Source: Silvibacterium acidisoli (GTDB lineage: Bacteria; Acidobacteriota; Terriglobia; Terriglobales; Acidobacteriaceae). Taken from it: a DNA stretch of 64,000 nucleotides. Positions 16,878 to 26,043 of this stretch are shown here, one piece after another (the first letter of the stretch is position 1; each line of letters opens with the position of its first letter). A model generated the notes under the pieces. It was not told the origin of the DNA. It did not search any database and saw only the letters and a program-made list of their open reading frames with translations. A program made the position numbers and the translations under genes. The stretch covers positions 2,790,001-2,854,000 of the forward strand of contig CP085323.1 in assembly GCA_022870745.1 (NCBI GenBank), written 5' to 3'.

Positions 16878-16953
16878 TGGTGGACGCGGAAGGAATCGAA
16901 CCTTCAACCTGTCGATTAAGAGTCGAATGCTCTGCCAGTTGAGCTACGCGTCC
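16878..16953 (-). tRNA. tRNA-Lys(CTT)
   Basis: On the minus strand the acceptor stem is GGACGCG/CGCGTCC with discriminator A and encoded CCA. The D arm is GCTC...GAGC, the anticodon loop CTCTTAA gives anticodon CTT, the variable loop is AGGTT, and the T arm is GAAGG-TTCGATT-CCTTC. The 76-nt gene is complete; the only flaw is a T-C mismatch at the top pair of the anticodon stem (27-43). It decodes AAG lysine codons. Its 3' half is duplicated at 3891-3942. Confidence 0.96.
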
Positions 16954-17072
16954 ACTTGTGTTTGCCGGAGTCACTCGCTGTAGGAAAGACCAGGCTGGAG
17001 CGCACATTTGTTCGTTATGCGCCTTTCAAAATATAACACAGTTTTGCCGGTTGTTTGGAAGCCTGCAGACGC

Positions 17073-18758
17073 TCAGAACGAAAAAGAAATGCCGCCTTCG
17101 ATGGCACGCGGAGCCTGCGCGAAATAGAGCACGCTGCCATCGCTGGTGACGAAGGGCAGGTAACCCTGCGCGAGCAGGTTGCGCACATCGATCAGCGCAT
17201 CGATGCCATTCGGCAGCACGCCCTTGTAGTGAATCGGCTGGCGCAGGTAGAAGCTAAGGTAAGGATCGCGCTGGTAGGTGTTGAATGGGTTGACGGGAGT
17301 CAGCGTATCCGGCTGCTGCCAGCGATACGAGGCCTGCCACTGCGTTCCATGTTCGAGCTTGCCGCCAAAGCTCGCCGAGTAGCTTCCGGCACGGCGAGTC
17401 TTGAAGCCCAGTGAGCCATTGGAAACCGTTAACGGCGCGGGGTGCGGGTCCAGTATCAGGGAATTGCCGATGCCAGAATCGAAGCCGATCCACATATCAC
17501 CCGGCAGCATCTCCTTAATCTCGGCAAGCACGCCCGAACCCGAGAAATCCTGGCCCGCAACCGCAAGCATTCCGGTCGACGAGTCATAGAGGTAATTGCC
17601 CTGCTTCCAGTCCGCCGACGAGATCGTACCGCCCCCGTGAATCATGGGGTTTTCGACGCGATCATGGAAGACCGTTACCCGCGTACGGATATTGCCCGAA
17701 GTTTCGGAAAAGGATACCTCCTGGTGGAGACCATGTTCCTGTACCAGTTGGCCATTGCGCTCGGCGACCATGGGAGGCAGTGAAGCCGGCCGATCGATTG
17801 CATCGGCAGACTGCAGGCCGGGAGCTGTCGTCACATGGTAGGCGACTACGGCATTGCCGAGTTGCATCCGCACACCGGCAAAGGCATGCTGCGAAAGCAC
17901 GGTGTTTCCAAGGTGCACGCCTTCCATTTCGCTGCCGAATTCGGCGGTAAGCGCAGGGCCGACCTCCATTACCTCCGAGGTGCGCAGCACCATCGCCTGC
18001 ATGCCCTGGGCATCCGGGCCGCCACCGATCTCGGGGCGGTCGACAAAGGCTCCGACAGTGCGAAGAGTGCGGCCTGGGCCCAGTTCCTGCTGATATCCGA
18101 CGACAGTATTAAGAGAGGTATCTTCGGCCTGGCCAACGTCGGCGCGGAAAATCAGCTGCCGCGTGTCATCCGGCGAGCGGCGCCATTCAAATCCCTGGTG
18201 GACTCCGCCATCTCCAAAAGTGCTTTCTCCGCCGCGCAGGGTAACGCGCGCTTTGAGGGCAGGGTTCACGCCGTCGGCTTCAGTCACAACCAGCAGTGGA
18301 CCATCCTCAAGCATGCGGAGCAGCGGCCGGTTCGCAGAAAGGCGCAGCGTCCAGGTCCAGTCGTCTGAAGGCTCGTCGGTGGTGCGAGGACGTGCCGGGA
18401 GCCAGCGGAAGGCTTCGTAAAGTGTGCTGAGGGTGAGGTTGACTACGAGTTTGGAGCTGGCTGCTACATGCAGATTTTCGCGCAGAGTCGGCAGAAAGAG
18501 AGAGCCTGTCGCTTTGACGCCGTAGATTCCCGGCAGAATCTTGGGGAGCTCGTAATGTCCGTGGTCATCGGTAAAGGTCTGGCTGATAACGGTGAGATCA
18601 GGGCGGAGAAGCTGAACCAGTGTACCGATCTGCGGCGCACCCTTGCTATCGCGCACCACACCCATCACCGCGCCGTCTGTGAGCGCACAGGCGGGTAGCG
18701 TAAGGGCTGCGGCAAGCAGCGTCAGAACGGGGACGACTATGGAAAATCGACGATTCAC
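17073..18758 (-). CDS. outer-membrane barrel protein with carboxypeptidase-regulatory domain, no TonB plug
   Basis: A GTG at 18758 gives MNRRFSIVVPVLTLLAAAL, a good signal peptide; a TTG at 18800 is the alternative. Neither has a clear ribosome site. The product is 561 residues. After the signal, residues about 35-110 form a carboxypeptidase-regulatory sandwich (GVVRDSKGAPQIGTLVQLLRPD, YELPKILPGIYGVKA). The rest is alternating beta-strand sequence ending EGGISFSF, the aromatic end of an outer-membrane barrel. I see no plug domain or TonB box, so it resembles the barrel half of an Oar receptor without the gate. It lies 94 bp downstream of the GWxTD gene on the same strand, and the two probably form an operon. 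The function is unknown. Confidence 0.65.
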   Translation of the reverse strand: MNRRFSIVVPVLTLLAAALTLPACALTDGAVMGVVRDSKGAPQIGTLVQLLRPDLTVISQTFTDDHGHYELPKILPGIYGVKATGSLFLPTLRENLHVAASSKLVVNLTLSTLYEAFRWLPARPRTTDEPSDDWTWTLRLSANRPLLRMLEDGPLLVVTEADGVNPALKARVTLRGGESTFGDGGVHQGFEWRRSPDDTRQLIFRADVGQAEDTSLNTVVGYQQELGPGRTLRTVGAFVDRPEIGGGPDAQGMQAMVLRTSEVMEVGPALTAEFGSEMEGVHLGNTVLSQHAFAGVRMQLGNAVVAYHVTTAPGLQSADAIDRPASLPPMVAERNGQLVQEHGLHQEVSFSETSGNIRTRVTVFHDRVENPMIHGGGTISSADWKQGNYLYDSSTGMLAVAGQDFSGSGVLAEIKEMLPGDMWIGFDSGIGNSLILDPHPAPLTVSNGSLGFKTRRAGSYSASFGGKLEHGTQWQASYRWQQPDTLTPVNPFNTYQRDPYLSFYLRQPIHYKGVLPNGIDALIDVRNLLAQGYLPFVTSDGSVLYFAQAPRAIEGGISFSF

Positions 18759-18852
18759 TGAGTCAGTTGTTCGTTGCTCCCTGGCTTCTGCTCCAAACAA
18801 AAGAACCGAAACATGGACGTGCCGCTCTCTGGCGGCTGGTCCTATTCACCAG

Positions 18853-20562
18853 CTACTCCACCGTGAAAGGTGCGGTCTCGGCGATCTCCTGCTTGGAGAT
18901 ACCGTCATTCACCGATACTTTCACAAGATACTTTCCAGGTTGAAGGCTGGTGAGGGGGAGAGTCTTTTCCACCGTCAACTGGTCGGAATTGGCGCTTAGC
19001 GTTTTTGAGTCCTCTTCCGTATCCAGAAGCGACTTGTTCGATGCCGTATCGATGATCTGATACGTGATCTTGGCTGAGTTCTGCTTGCTCTTCTCGTCGA
19101 TGCCGAGGTTGTAGACCTGCATCCAGAAGTTCAGCTTCTGATCGCGGTGAAAACTTGCCGGCGTAGCTAAAGTCTGCATCACGCGCGGACGGATATAGGT
19201 GTTGCCGATGATGAAATTGCCTGTTCCGATCTGCTTCGAGGGAACGCGCTCCATCTTGTCGGCCAGGATCAGGGACGAGGCCGAAAGGCGATCGTCGTCG
19301 TACTTCGGAACCGTGATGCCCTGGGCATAGATGCCGACGTGGTCAGGGTTGTTCACGTCCTTGATCGCAATGTCGACGCGATAACGGCCCGGGACCAGCG
19401 GCAGCGCCTTCCAGTAGAGCTGGCGATGATCGAGCGACTGCGCCAGTAGCTCAGATGGCTCTTCTACCTGGACAGTCTCTTCGAAGGTCTGCACCACGCG
19501 GTCGGTGATCGTCGATACGCGTCCCAGGATGTTCACGACGCCCTTCGAAACGCCATCGGTTTCCTTGAAGGTGATGTCGCGGTTCTTGATCTGCAGCGTA
19601 ATCGGCACCAGCACGGTGCTGTCGGTCACCTTCACGAAGTCCGTACGGACGTCGAAGGGAAAGACAGGGCCGGTCAGCAGCTTGTGGTTGGTCAGGAACG
19701 ACTCAAGATCCTTGAACTTGATCGGCGGCGGCGCCTGCAGCTTGGCGAACAGCTCGAGGCGGTCGAATTCCTTGCTCTGCTGCTGGCTGGAGTTCGGGCC
19801 GGTGCCCAGGCTCTCAAGCCCGCCGCGGAAGCGGTCAGCCTGCTTGGCCATGCCCATCTGCTCATAAAGGGTCTGGCCCGCGCCGGGAACGTGCAGCAGG
19901 GCATCCTTTTCCGAACGATCGATGGTCATGTGGTAGTCACCGCACATGCAGGTGTCCACAAATTCAATGTCGATGTTGTCGCCGATGCCTTCGAGATAGC
20001 GGTAATGCCACACTTCGAACGGGAAGGTCGAGGTCTGGCCGCCGCCTTCTTCAATCGGGCGGTCATAGGTGCCGCCACTCGGGTGCGAATCGATGCTGTC
20101 CGGCTTGCCGAAGGAGATATAGATGTGGCCGCGATCGGTCTTCCAGCCGGGCTTGCCGGCGGCGAAATGCTCGTTGGCGTAGGCGATACGGCGATAGTGC
20201 TCTTCGCGAAACTCGTTTTCCGGGGAATCGGGGCTGGGATTGCGGCGCTGCCAGAACTGTTCGATGAAGGCGTCGCGCTCTTCGTCGTTGCTGAGGCTCT
20301 TGAAGGCTTTCAGTTCCTGGTCGGTAATGATCCAGTGCACGTCCTCGTCCACCCACTTTTTGTAGGTGCCGTGCAATTCCTGCTTCAATTCCTTCTGCTG
20401 CTTAAATCTTTCCTTATCCGAAAGCTGCCGTTTCAGCGGATCCTGCGTCTGAGTATCGGTAGACGCCTGCGAATCTGTCGAAGACTGGGCATGCAGCATG
20501 GGGCCAGCCGCGAAACTGCCTACCGCGACCGCCAAAAGGAAAGAAAAACGCCGGTTAAACAT
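18853..20562 (-). CDS. GWxTD domain-containing secreted protein
   Basis: The 569-residue protein begins with a signal peptide (MFNRRFSFLLAVAVGSFAAG...LHAQ). Residues about 40-160 carry the family core: WVDEDVHWIITDQE, DEERDAFIEQFWQRRNPSP, FREEHYRRIAYANEHF and the naming motif GWKTDRGHIYISFGKPD. The C-terminal half is predicted to be beta-rich, with sandwich-like repeats ending LQPGKYLVKVSVNDG. GWxTD proteins are widespread in Acidobacteriota and Bacteroidota; no biochemical role is established that I know of. The next gene downstream is a plugless outer-membrane barrel, which hints at a cell-envelope task. The start at 20562 is the only one giving the signal peptide. Confidence 0.85.
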   Translation of the reverse strand: MFNRRFSFLLAVAVGSFAAGPMLHAQSSTDSQASTDTQTQDPLKRQLSDKERFKQQKELKQELHGTYKKWVDEDVHWIITDQELKAFKSLSNDEERDAFIEQFWQRRNPSPDSPENEFREEHYRRIAYANEHFAAGKPGWKTDRGHIYISFGKPDSIDSHPSGGTYDRPIEEGGGQTSTFPFEVWHYRYLEGIGDNIDIEFVDTCMCGDYHMTIDRSEKDALLHVPGAGQTLYEQMGMAKQADRFRGGLESLGTGPNSSQQQSKEFDRLELFAKLQAPPPIKFKDLESFLTNHKLLTGPVFPFDVRTDFVKVTDSTVLVPITLQIKNRDITFKETDGVSKGVVNILGRVSTITDRVVQTFEETVQVEEPSELLAQSLDHRQLYWKALPLVPGRYRVDIAIKDVNNPDHVGIYAQGITVPKYDDDRLSASSLILADKMERVPSKQIGTGNFIIGNTYIRPRVMQTLATPASFHRDQKLNFWMQVYNLGIDEKSKQNSAKITYQIIDTASNKSLLDTEEDSKTLSANSDQLTVEKTLPLTSLQPGKYLVKVSVNDGISKQEIAETAPFTVE

Positions 20563-20652
20563 CTGTGTCCAACTGCTCCTAATACAGCATTTCGATTCTA
20601 CGGACTCGACACGCCGGATACAAGCACCGAATCGAGCGCAAGCAAACCGTCA

Positions 20653-20678
20653 CAGCCTGATATCATCAGGCTGTTTTT
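20653..20678 (+). terminator. terminator-like hairpin upstream of the adaptor gene
   Basis: CAGCCTGAT (20653-20661) pairs with ATCAGGCTG (20665-20673) around a 3-nt loop, followed by TTTTT at 20674-20678. It points along the plus strand in the 264-bp spacer between the divergent GWxTD and adaptor genes. It could stop antisense transcripts, end a short leader RNA, or act in attenuation of the adaptor operon. Confidence 0.6.
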
Positions 20679-20826
20679 GACGTTTGAACCAGCGTTTTGT
20701 CAACCGGATCCATCGATCAATTCGGGGAACCCAGGCCGGAGGGAACTTCACCCTTCGGAGGTGCGTATCGGGTTGTAAACGTCTGGGTCGCGGCAGTTCC
20801 GGCAACCGCCGATAAGGAAGAGGCAT

Positions 20827-22191
20827 TTGAAGAGGATTCTTGTTGCTGTCGGGGTCGTTCTGGCCATTGCCGCAATCGTCGTTTTGACCATCGTCAGGGC
20901 TCAAGCTGGTTACACCAAGGTAGTTACCGGCAAGGTAACCCGGCAGGACCTCGTGTCAACGGTGAGCGGAACCGGCCAGATCAAGCCCAAGACCTACGTC
21001 AATCTCGGCGCCACTGCCTTCGGACGCATTACGCATCTCTATGTAAAAGAAGGGGAAAAGGTCCATAGAGGTCAGCAGGTCGCCAGCATCGAAAGCGTGC
21101 AGCAGGGAGCCAATGTAGCCGGACAGGAAGCCGCGATTGCAGCCGCGCGCACCGATATTGCCGCCTATGTGGCCGCGGAGAAGACGCAGCAGGCCGCCAT
21201 CGAGCACTCGAAGGCGGATCTCGAACAAAAGAGACTGGATTTCGACCGCGCAAAGGCTCTCTATAACGCCCAGGTCATGTCCAAGCAGGACTACGACGCG
21301 AAAAAGGCCGCCTACGATACCGACGTCGCCAGCCTGGCTCAAAGCGAAGCCGCACTCGCCCAGGCCCAGGCCCAGACCGATTCGGCCCGCGGACACCTGA
21401 CCACCCAGCAGGCGACCCTGCGGGCGAATGTCGATCTGCTCGGCAAGACTGTAGCCATTGCCCCTTTTGATGGAATCGTGACCAACCTGCCGGTTCGCGA
21501 GGGAGAGACGGTGGTCGAAGGCATCCAGAATGCCGAGGGCTCCACGTTGATGACGCTGGCGGACATGTCGGTCATCACCGCCGAGGTCAAGGTGGACGAA
21601 ACCGACATCGTGAACGTCGCCGTAGGACAGGTCGCGGATGTGACCGTGGACGCGCTGCCGGGCAAGGTTTTCAAGGGACACGTTACCGAAGTCGGCGACC
21701 AGGCACTGCTGCGCTCGACCGGAGTGGCCACCAGCCAGTCGACCAGCGGCCAGGAAGAGGCGAAGGACTTCAAGGTCGTCATCACCATCGATACTCCGTC
21801 GGAGACGCTGCGGCCGGGGCTATCGACAACGGCCAAGATTGAGACGGCACGGAAGACCGAGGCTGTGACCATGCCTATCCAGGCATTGGCCATGCGTGCG
21901 CCGACGCCTCCGGGCGGGAAGGCGCCGAAGGAGCCCGATCCGAATGCCAAGCAGGAGCAGGGCGTTTTTGTCGTCGAAGATGAAAAGGGCAAGCTGCGCG
22001 CCCACTTTGTTCCCGTCACTACGGGAATTACCGGAACGACGGATATTGAAGTCACCGGTGGTCTCAAGCCGGGGCAGGAGATTGTAACCGGCACGTTTCA
22101 TGTTCTGCGCACGCTCAAAGATAATGCTCTTGTGAAGCGCGACACGACACCGGCGACCGTGACCAAGGACGACAGCGCCTCAGGCTCCTAA
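20827..22191 (+). CDS. periplasmic adaptor (membrane fusion) protein, MacA/HlyD type
   Basis: The start is a TTG with AAGGAAG a few bases upstream; the 454-residue product opens [22 protein letters not shown], an uncleaved N-terminal anchor. About 35-75 and 205-245 are the two halves of a biotinyl-lipoyl domain ([37 protein letters not shown]). About 95-205 is an Ala/Gln-rich coiled-coil hairpin, then a beta-barrel ([26 protein letters not shown]) and a membrane-proximal domain. It matches MacA-type adaptors that link an inner-membrane ABC transporter to an outer-membrane channel. An ATPase gene follows after 61 bp, but no permease gene is in this cluster. Substrate unknown; export is inferred. 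Confidence 0.88.
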   Translation: MKRILVAVGVVLAIAAIVVLTIVRAQAGYTKVVTGKVTRQDLVSTVSGTGQIKPKTYVNLGATAFGRITHLYVKEGEKVHRGQQVASIESVQQGANVAGQEAAIAAARTDIAAYVAAEKTQQAAIEHSKADLEQKRLDFDRAKALYNAQVMSKQDYDAKKAAYDTDVASLAQSEAALAQAQAQTDSARGHLTTQQATLRANVDLLGKTVAIAPFDGIVTNLPVREGETVVEGIQNAEGSTLMTLADMSVITAEVKVDETDIVNVAVGQVADVTVDALPGKVFKGHVTEVGDQALLRSTGVATSQSTSGQEEAKDFKVVITIDTPSETLRPGLSTTAKIETARKTEAVTMPIQALAMRAPTPPGGKAPKEPDPNAKQEQGVFVVEDEKGKLRAHFVPVTTGITGTTDIEVTGGLKPGQEIVTGTFHVLRTLKDNALVKRDTTPATVTKDDSASGS

Positions 22192-22252
22192 ACAGCTTTC
22201 TCGCGCCTTATTCGTCCAAACTGCATTTGCAACAGTAGATGAGGAGTACCAG

Positions 22253-23041
22253 ATGAGTACCGAGACGACACCAACCTATTCCGCCGAAACAGGACAGGAC
22301 AGCCGTCCAGCAGGCGTTCCCCAGGGCGATGTCATCGTCGTCGAGGATATCTGGAAGACCTACGACATGGGCTCGGAGCAGCAGGTGCACGCGCTGCAGG
22401 GCGTCACGCTGCGCATCCGCCACAACGAGTACGTCGCCATCATGGGGCCGTCCGGCTCCGGCAAATCGACGCTGATGAACCTGATCGGCTGCCTCGACTC
22501 ACCCAGCAAGGGGCAGTACTGGCTGAATGGCCACCTTGTAAGCGAGCTGAACGACGATGAGCTCGCGCGCATCCGTAACAAGGAGATCGGCTTTGTCTTC
22601 CAGACCTTTAACCTGCTGGCCCGCGCCGATGCCCTGCATAACGTCGAGCTGCCGCTGATCTACAACGGAACTTCCGCCGCTGAGCGTATCAAACGCGCGG
22701 AGGATGCTCTGAAGGCCGTGAATCTCGGCGAACGCATGCACCACAAGCCGAATGAGCTTTCCGGTGGCCAGCGCCAGAGGGTCGCCATTGCACGAGCGCT
22801 CATCAATCGCCCGTCGATTATCCTGGCCGATGAGCCCACCGGCAACCTCGATTCGAAGACCGGCGACGAAATCATGGCGCTCTTCGATACGCTGCACTCG
22901 CGCGGCAACACGATCGTGCTGGTGACGCACGAGCCGGATATCGCCGAGTACGCACATCGCGTGGTGCACATCCGCGACGGCAAGATCTTCTCCGACCAGC
23001 CATCCTCACGTGTGCGCGATGCCGGACAGGTCGCCAACTAA
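22253..23041 (+). CDS. ABC transporter ATP-binding protein, MacB/LolD type
   Basis: The 262-residue protein contains Walker A GPSGSGKS (about 65-72), Q-loop FVFQTFNLL, signature [15 protein letters not shown], Walker [13 protein letters not shown] and a switch histidine in LVTHEPD. The DEPTGNLD form and the length are those of the MacB/LolD/FtsE subfamily, whose ATPase pairs with a FtsX-fold permease to move lipoproteins, peptides or drugs mechanically. In MacB the permease is fused; here the ATPase is free-standing and no permease gene adjoins it. The protein is cytoplasmic and acts with the adaptor encoded 61 bp upstream. The regulator-like gene begins 59 bp downstream on the same strand. 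Confidence 0.93.
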   Translation: MSTETTPTYSAETGQDSRPAGVPQGDVIVVEDIWKTYDMGSEQQVHALQGVTLRIRHNEYVAIMGPSGSGKSTLMNLIGCLDSPSKGQYWLNGHLVSELNDDELARIRNKEIGFVFQTFNLLARADALHNVELPLIYNGTSAAERIKRAEDALKAVNLGERMHHKPNELSGGQRQRVAIARALINRPSIILADEPTGNLDSKTGDEIMALFDTLHSRGNTIVLVTHEPDIAEYAHRVVHIRDGKIFSDQPSSRVRDAGQVAN

Positions 23042-23100
23042 ATTTTCTTTGTGAACAGCCGATAAAACCCTCAGTGCCGCAAGCCAGGGGGGGAAGTATC

Positions 23101-24075
23101 GTGCTGCTCGCGTCGTCTACTGAAACGTCATCGCCCGATCCGCAGCTTTCCTCCGCCGACCAGAGATCGGAATGGGGGCTGGGGGAGATGGTGGGCCGCA
23201 GTCCGCAGATGGTGCGGCTGTTTGCGCAGATGCGTGCCACCGCCCGCCACCTGCGTGTCGCGGTGATCGAAGGCGAAGCCGGAACCGGCAAGATGCTGGC
23301 GGCGCGCACCCTGCACGGATTGGGCGCTGCCGCGGGTGCGCCGTTCGTTCCCTGCCTTGCGGCGGCCCTTTTCGACCGGAACTCAGCGCAGCCCCTGCCG
23401 GCGGTGCTGCACGAGGCAAGCGAGGGGACGCTATTTCTCGGGCATGTGGAGCAGCTTTCGCCGGAGCAGCAGGGCAAACTGGTCGACTTCCTCCAGTGGC
23501 TCGATCACCAGCATGCAAGGCGTGCTTTTTCCGCCGCTCCTCGCCAGGTTTACTGCAGCTCCAGCGTGCCTTTGCGGCGCATGGCCTCGACCCCTGGCTT
23601 CCGTACCGACCTGCTTCACCGGCTGACGGCTATCCGGTTCGTTGTGCCTCCGCTGCGTGAACGTCGTGAAGACATTGGCCTGCTGGCCGAGAGCTTTGTC
23701 CGGAGATTCTCGGTACTCCACAACAAACCGCTGCGCGGCCTGGGGCCGCAGACGCTGCAACACCTGGTGCCCCACTCCTGGCCGGGGAATGTCCGCGAGC
23801 TCGAAAGCGTCATGCAGAGTGCATCGCTCGAATGCGAGGGCCAGTGGATTCGCCCCATCGACCTGCCCAACCTGGCGCTGGCGCCGCGCCCGGCTCTGCC
23901 GCCCCCTCCGCATGCCAGCGACGACGATCCGAACCTGGATCGCGCCATCCTGGCGCATATTCAACGCGTCCTGGCCCGCGCCAAGGGCAACAAGCTGCGT
24001 GCTGCACGCATGCTCGGCATCAGCCGCTCCACGCTCTATCGGTTGCTCGAGAATGGCGAAGAGGCAGGCCGCTGA
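23101..24075 (+). CDS. degenerate AAA+ enhancer-binding-type regulator with Fis HTH
   Basis: GTG at 23101 is preferred (a purine-rich GGGGGGAAG lies just upstream) over GTG 23074; product 324 residues. It has the architecture of sigma-54 activators: AAA+ domain at about 30-240 with Walker A GEAGTGKM, the FRTDLLHRL and PLRERREDIGLLAE segments and HSWPGNVRELESV, then a Fis-type HTH at about 275-315 (NKLRAARMLGISRSTLYRLL). Two features are missing: no GAFTGA loop is present, and Walker B reads GTLFLGHVE where active proteins have GTLFLDE. It therefore probably cannot remodel sigma-54 holoenzyme and may act as a DNA-binding repressor or sigma-70-type regulator. It sits at the end of the adaptor/ATPase cluster, which is its likely target. 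Confidence 0.82.
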   Translation: MLLASSTETSSPDPQLSSADQRSEWGLGEMVGRSPQMVRLFAQMRATARHLRVAVIEGEAGTGKMLAARTLHGLGAAAGAPFVPCLAAALFDRNSAQPLPAVLHEASEGTLFLGHVEQLSPEQQGKLVDFLQWLDHQHARRAFSAAPRQVYCSSSVPLRRMASTPGFRTDLLHRLTAIRFVVPPLRERREDIGLLAESFVRRFSVLHNKPLRGLGPQTLQHLVPHSWPGNVRELESVMQSASLECEGQWIRPIDLPNLALAPRPALPPPPHASDDDPNLDRAILAHIQRVLARAKGNKLRAARMLGISRSTLYRLLENGEEAGR

Positions 24076-24195
24076 CCTGCCAGCTTCTGGCAAGCCGGCA
24101 AGGCACTCATCTACACTGCGTTTATGGGGACTGCGCCTGCAGGTCTGCGTTTACCGGACCTGCTACCGGCAGTGCGTATGAACCCGCTGGTGTTT

Positions 24196-26031
24196 ATGAA
24201 AAAGATCAACCTTTGCGGCACCGCCGCCCTTCTTTGCTTCAGTCTCGCGTCTTCCGCACAGACCTTTCCCAAATCCGTCAGCAAGTCGGCCGCGACGCAG
24301 CGTTTTCCCGGCGCAACGCAGGCGGCAGTCCCGGTTTCGCTCGAAGACCGCCGCAAGGCATTGAACGACCTCTTCGCAGAGATGTGGGAAGACCGGCTGA
24401 AGCATGAACCCGAATTCGCATCGAGCCTTGGGGACAAGCGGTATAACGATCAGCTCTCCGATTACAGCGTCAACGCCTATAACGAGACGCTGGCCCGCGG
24501 CCGCGATTATCTTTTCCGCCTCGCCGCGATCGATACCACCGGCTTGAGCGATCAGGAGATCCTGAGTAAGGATCTTGCCGCCCGGGACCTAGTGGACCAG
24601 CAGGCAGAGGCTGAGTTTAAGCCGTGGGAGATGCCGGTCAACCAGTTCAATGGCCTGCAAACCGACCTGCCGCAGATGGTCTCGCTGTTGAGCTTCGAAA
24701 CTGCGAAGGATTACGACGACTACGCTGCCCGTCTCGCAAAGATTCCCACGGCCTTCGACCAGATCAGCGCAAATATGAGCCTGGGCGTTGCAGACGGTCG
24801 CGTGCCGCCGAAGTACATTCTGGAAAAGGTACTGGTACAGGTGAATGACATCGCCAACCAGAAGCCCGAAGACTCACCCTTTGCCAAGCCGATCGAGAAG
24901 TTTCCCGCTGGAATTTCCGCAGACGACCAGGCTCGCATCAAGACCCAGATCCTCGATGCGATCCGCAAGCAGGTGCTGCCGGCCTACCAGCAGTTTGCGC
25001 GCTTTCTGACGGCGACCTACATTCCGGCTGGCCGCACCGATCCCGGTATCTGGTCGATTCCCGATGGCGACAAGTATTACGCCTTTCTCGTGCAGCAGAG
25101 CACCACGACGGACCTGACTCCTCAGCAGATCCACCAGATCGGCCTCGACGAGGTGAAACGCGACGAGACCGAGATGCTGGCGATCGCCCAGAAGCTTGGC
25201 TTCAAGGATCTGGCTTCCTTCCGTGCTTCGCTTGCGAACAATCCCAACCTGCACGCGAAGAGCACCGCAGACCTCCTCAATCTCTACAGCCATTACATCG
25301 ACCAGATGAAGCCAAAGCTGCCGCAGCTTTTTGGCACGCTGCCCAAGGCTCCTCTCGAAGTTAAGCCGGTGCCGGAGTACATGCAGCAGGATCAGACACA
25401 GGCGTATTACATGGAAGGCAGCCCGGACGGCAAACGCCCGGGCGCGGTTTACGTGAACTTCTACAAGTTCAACGAGCGCCTCACCACCAACGTCGAGTCG
25501 ATCTCGTACCACGAAGGCATTCCCGGCCATCACCTGCAGATTGCCATCGCGCAGGAGCTGACCGGCCTGCCGGAGTTCCGCAAGCACAGCTACTACACCG
25601 CATACACCGAAGGCTGGGCGCTTTATTCCGAGCGGCTGGGCAAGGATATCGGCTTCTACCAGGATCCTTACTCAGACTACGGACGCCTCGAGGCCGATAC
25701 CTGGCGTGCGATCCGCCTGGTCGTCGATACCGGCGTTCACAACATGCACTGGACGCGCCAGCAGATGCTCGACTACTTCCACGAGCACTCTTCGATGGAC
25801 GACACGAACATCCAGTCGGAGGTCGATCGTTACATCGCGTGGCCGGCGCAAGCGCTCGGTTACAAGATCGGGCAGATGAAGATTCTCGAGCTGCGTGCCA
25901 AGGCTCAGAAAGCACTCGGTCCGAAGTTCGATATCAAGGCCTTCCACGACCAGGTGCTCGACTCCGGAGCGTTGCCGATGGACGTGCTCGAGCAGCGTAT
26001 CGACGCCTGGATCGCACGAGCCAGCAAATAA
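24196..26031 (+). CDS. DUF885 family secreted metallopeptidase-like protein
   Basis: ATG 24196 (MKKINLCGTAALLCFSLASSAQ) gives a standard signal peptide; upstream ATGs at 24124 and 24178 are less convincing. The 611-residue product matches the DUF885 family throughout, including EMWEDRLKHEPEFASSLGDKRYND near the N-terminus and YYTAYTEGWALYSERLG. The zinc-site-like motif YHEGIPGHHLQ (about residues 438-448, HExxxGH) is intact, with a downstream glutamate in TEGWALYSE as a plausible third ligand. DUF885 proteins are thought to be envelope zinc peptidases or carboxypeptidases; activity is not well defined. The gene is 120 bp after the AAA+ regulator and is followed by a run of palindromic repeats. 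Confidence 0.85.
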   Translation: MKKINLCGTAALLCFSLASSAQTFPKSVSKSAATQRFPGATQAAVPVSLEDRRKALNDLFAEMWEDRLKHEPEFASSLGDKRYNDQLSDYSVNAYNETLARGRDYLFRLAAIDTTGLSDQEILSKDLAARDLVDQQAEAEFKPWEMPVNQFNGLQTDLPQMVSLLSFETAKDYDDYAARLAKIPTAFDQISANMSLGVADGRVPPKYILEKVLVQVNDIANQKPEDSPFAKPIEKFPAGISADDQARIKTQILDAIRKQVLPAYQQFARFLTATYIPAGRTDPGIWSIPDGDKYYAFLVQQSTTTDLTPQQIHQIGLDEVKRDETEMLAIAQKLGFKDLASFRASLANNPNLHAKSTADLLNLYSHYIDQMKPKLPQLFGTLPKAPLEVKPVPEYMQQDQTQAYYMEGSPDGKRPGAVYVNFYKFNERLTTNVESISYHEGIPGHHLQIAIAQELTGLPEFRKHSYYTAYTEGWALYSERLGKDIGFYQDPYSDYGRLEADTWRAIRLVVDTGVHNMHWTRQQMLDYFHEHSSMDDTNIQSEVDRYIAWPAQALGYKIGQMKILELRAKAQKALGPKFDIKAFHDQVLDSGALPMDVLEQRIDAWIARASK

Positions 26032-26043
26032 CGGTGTTGGCAG

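Larger units (their letters stand above)
3891..16926. mobile_element. putative tRNA-Lys-associated genomic island (about 13 kb)
   Basis: The sequence at 3891-3942 repeats 16875-16926 in the same orientation with two mismatches in 52 bp, the first 37 bp being identical. The right copy is the 3' half of an intact tRNA-Lys gene; the left copy is only that half. An intact tRNA at one end and a 3' tRNA fragment at the other, with the intervening DNA on the tRNA's 3' side, is the normal footprint of a tyrosine-recombinase element. The cargo is an MFS transporter, DapA/NanA-type aldolase, IclR regulator, glycosidase-like protein, TonB receptor and sialidase-like fusion. No integrase was found; the 753-bp gap beside the tRNA (16125-16877) is where one would be expected. 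The island reading is inference from the repeats and content. Confidence 0.55.

Noticed and set aside
19684-20778. Plus-strand open frame of 364 residues opposite the GWxTD gene
   Set aside because: It lies antisense to a strong gene with signal peptide and domain motifs; the codon pattern follows the real strand.
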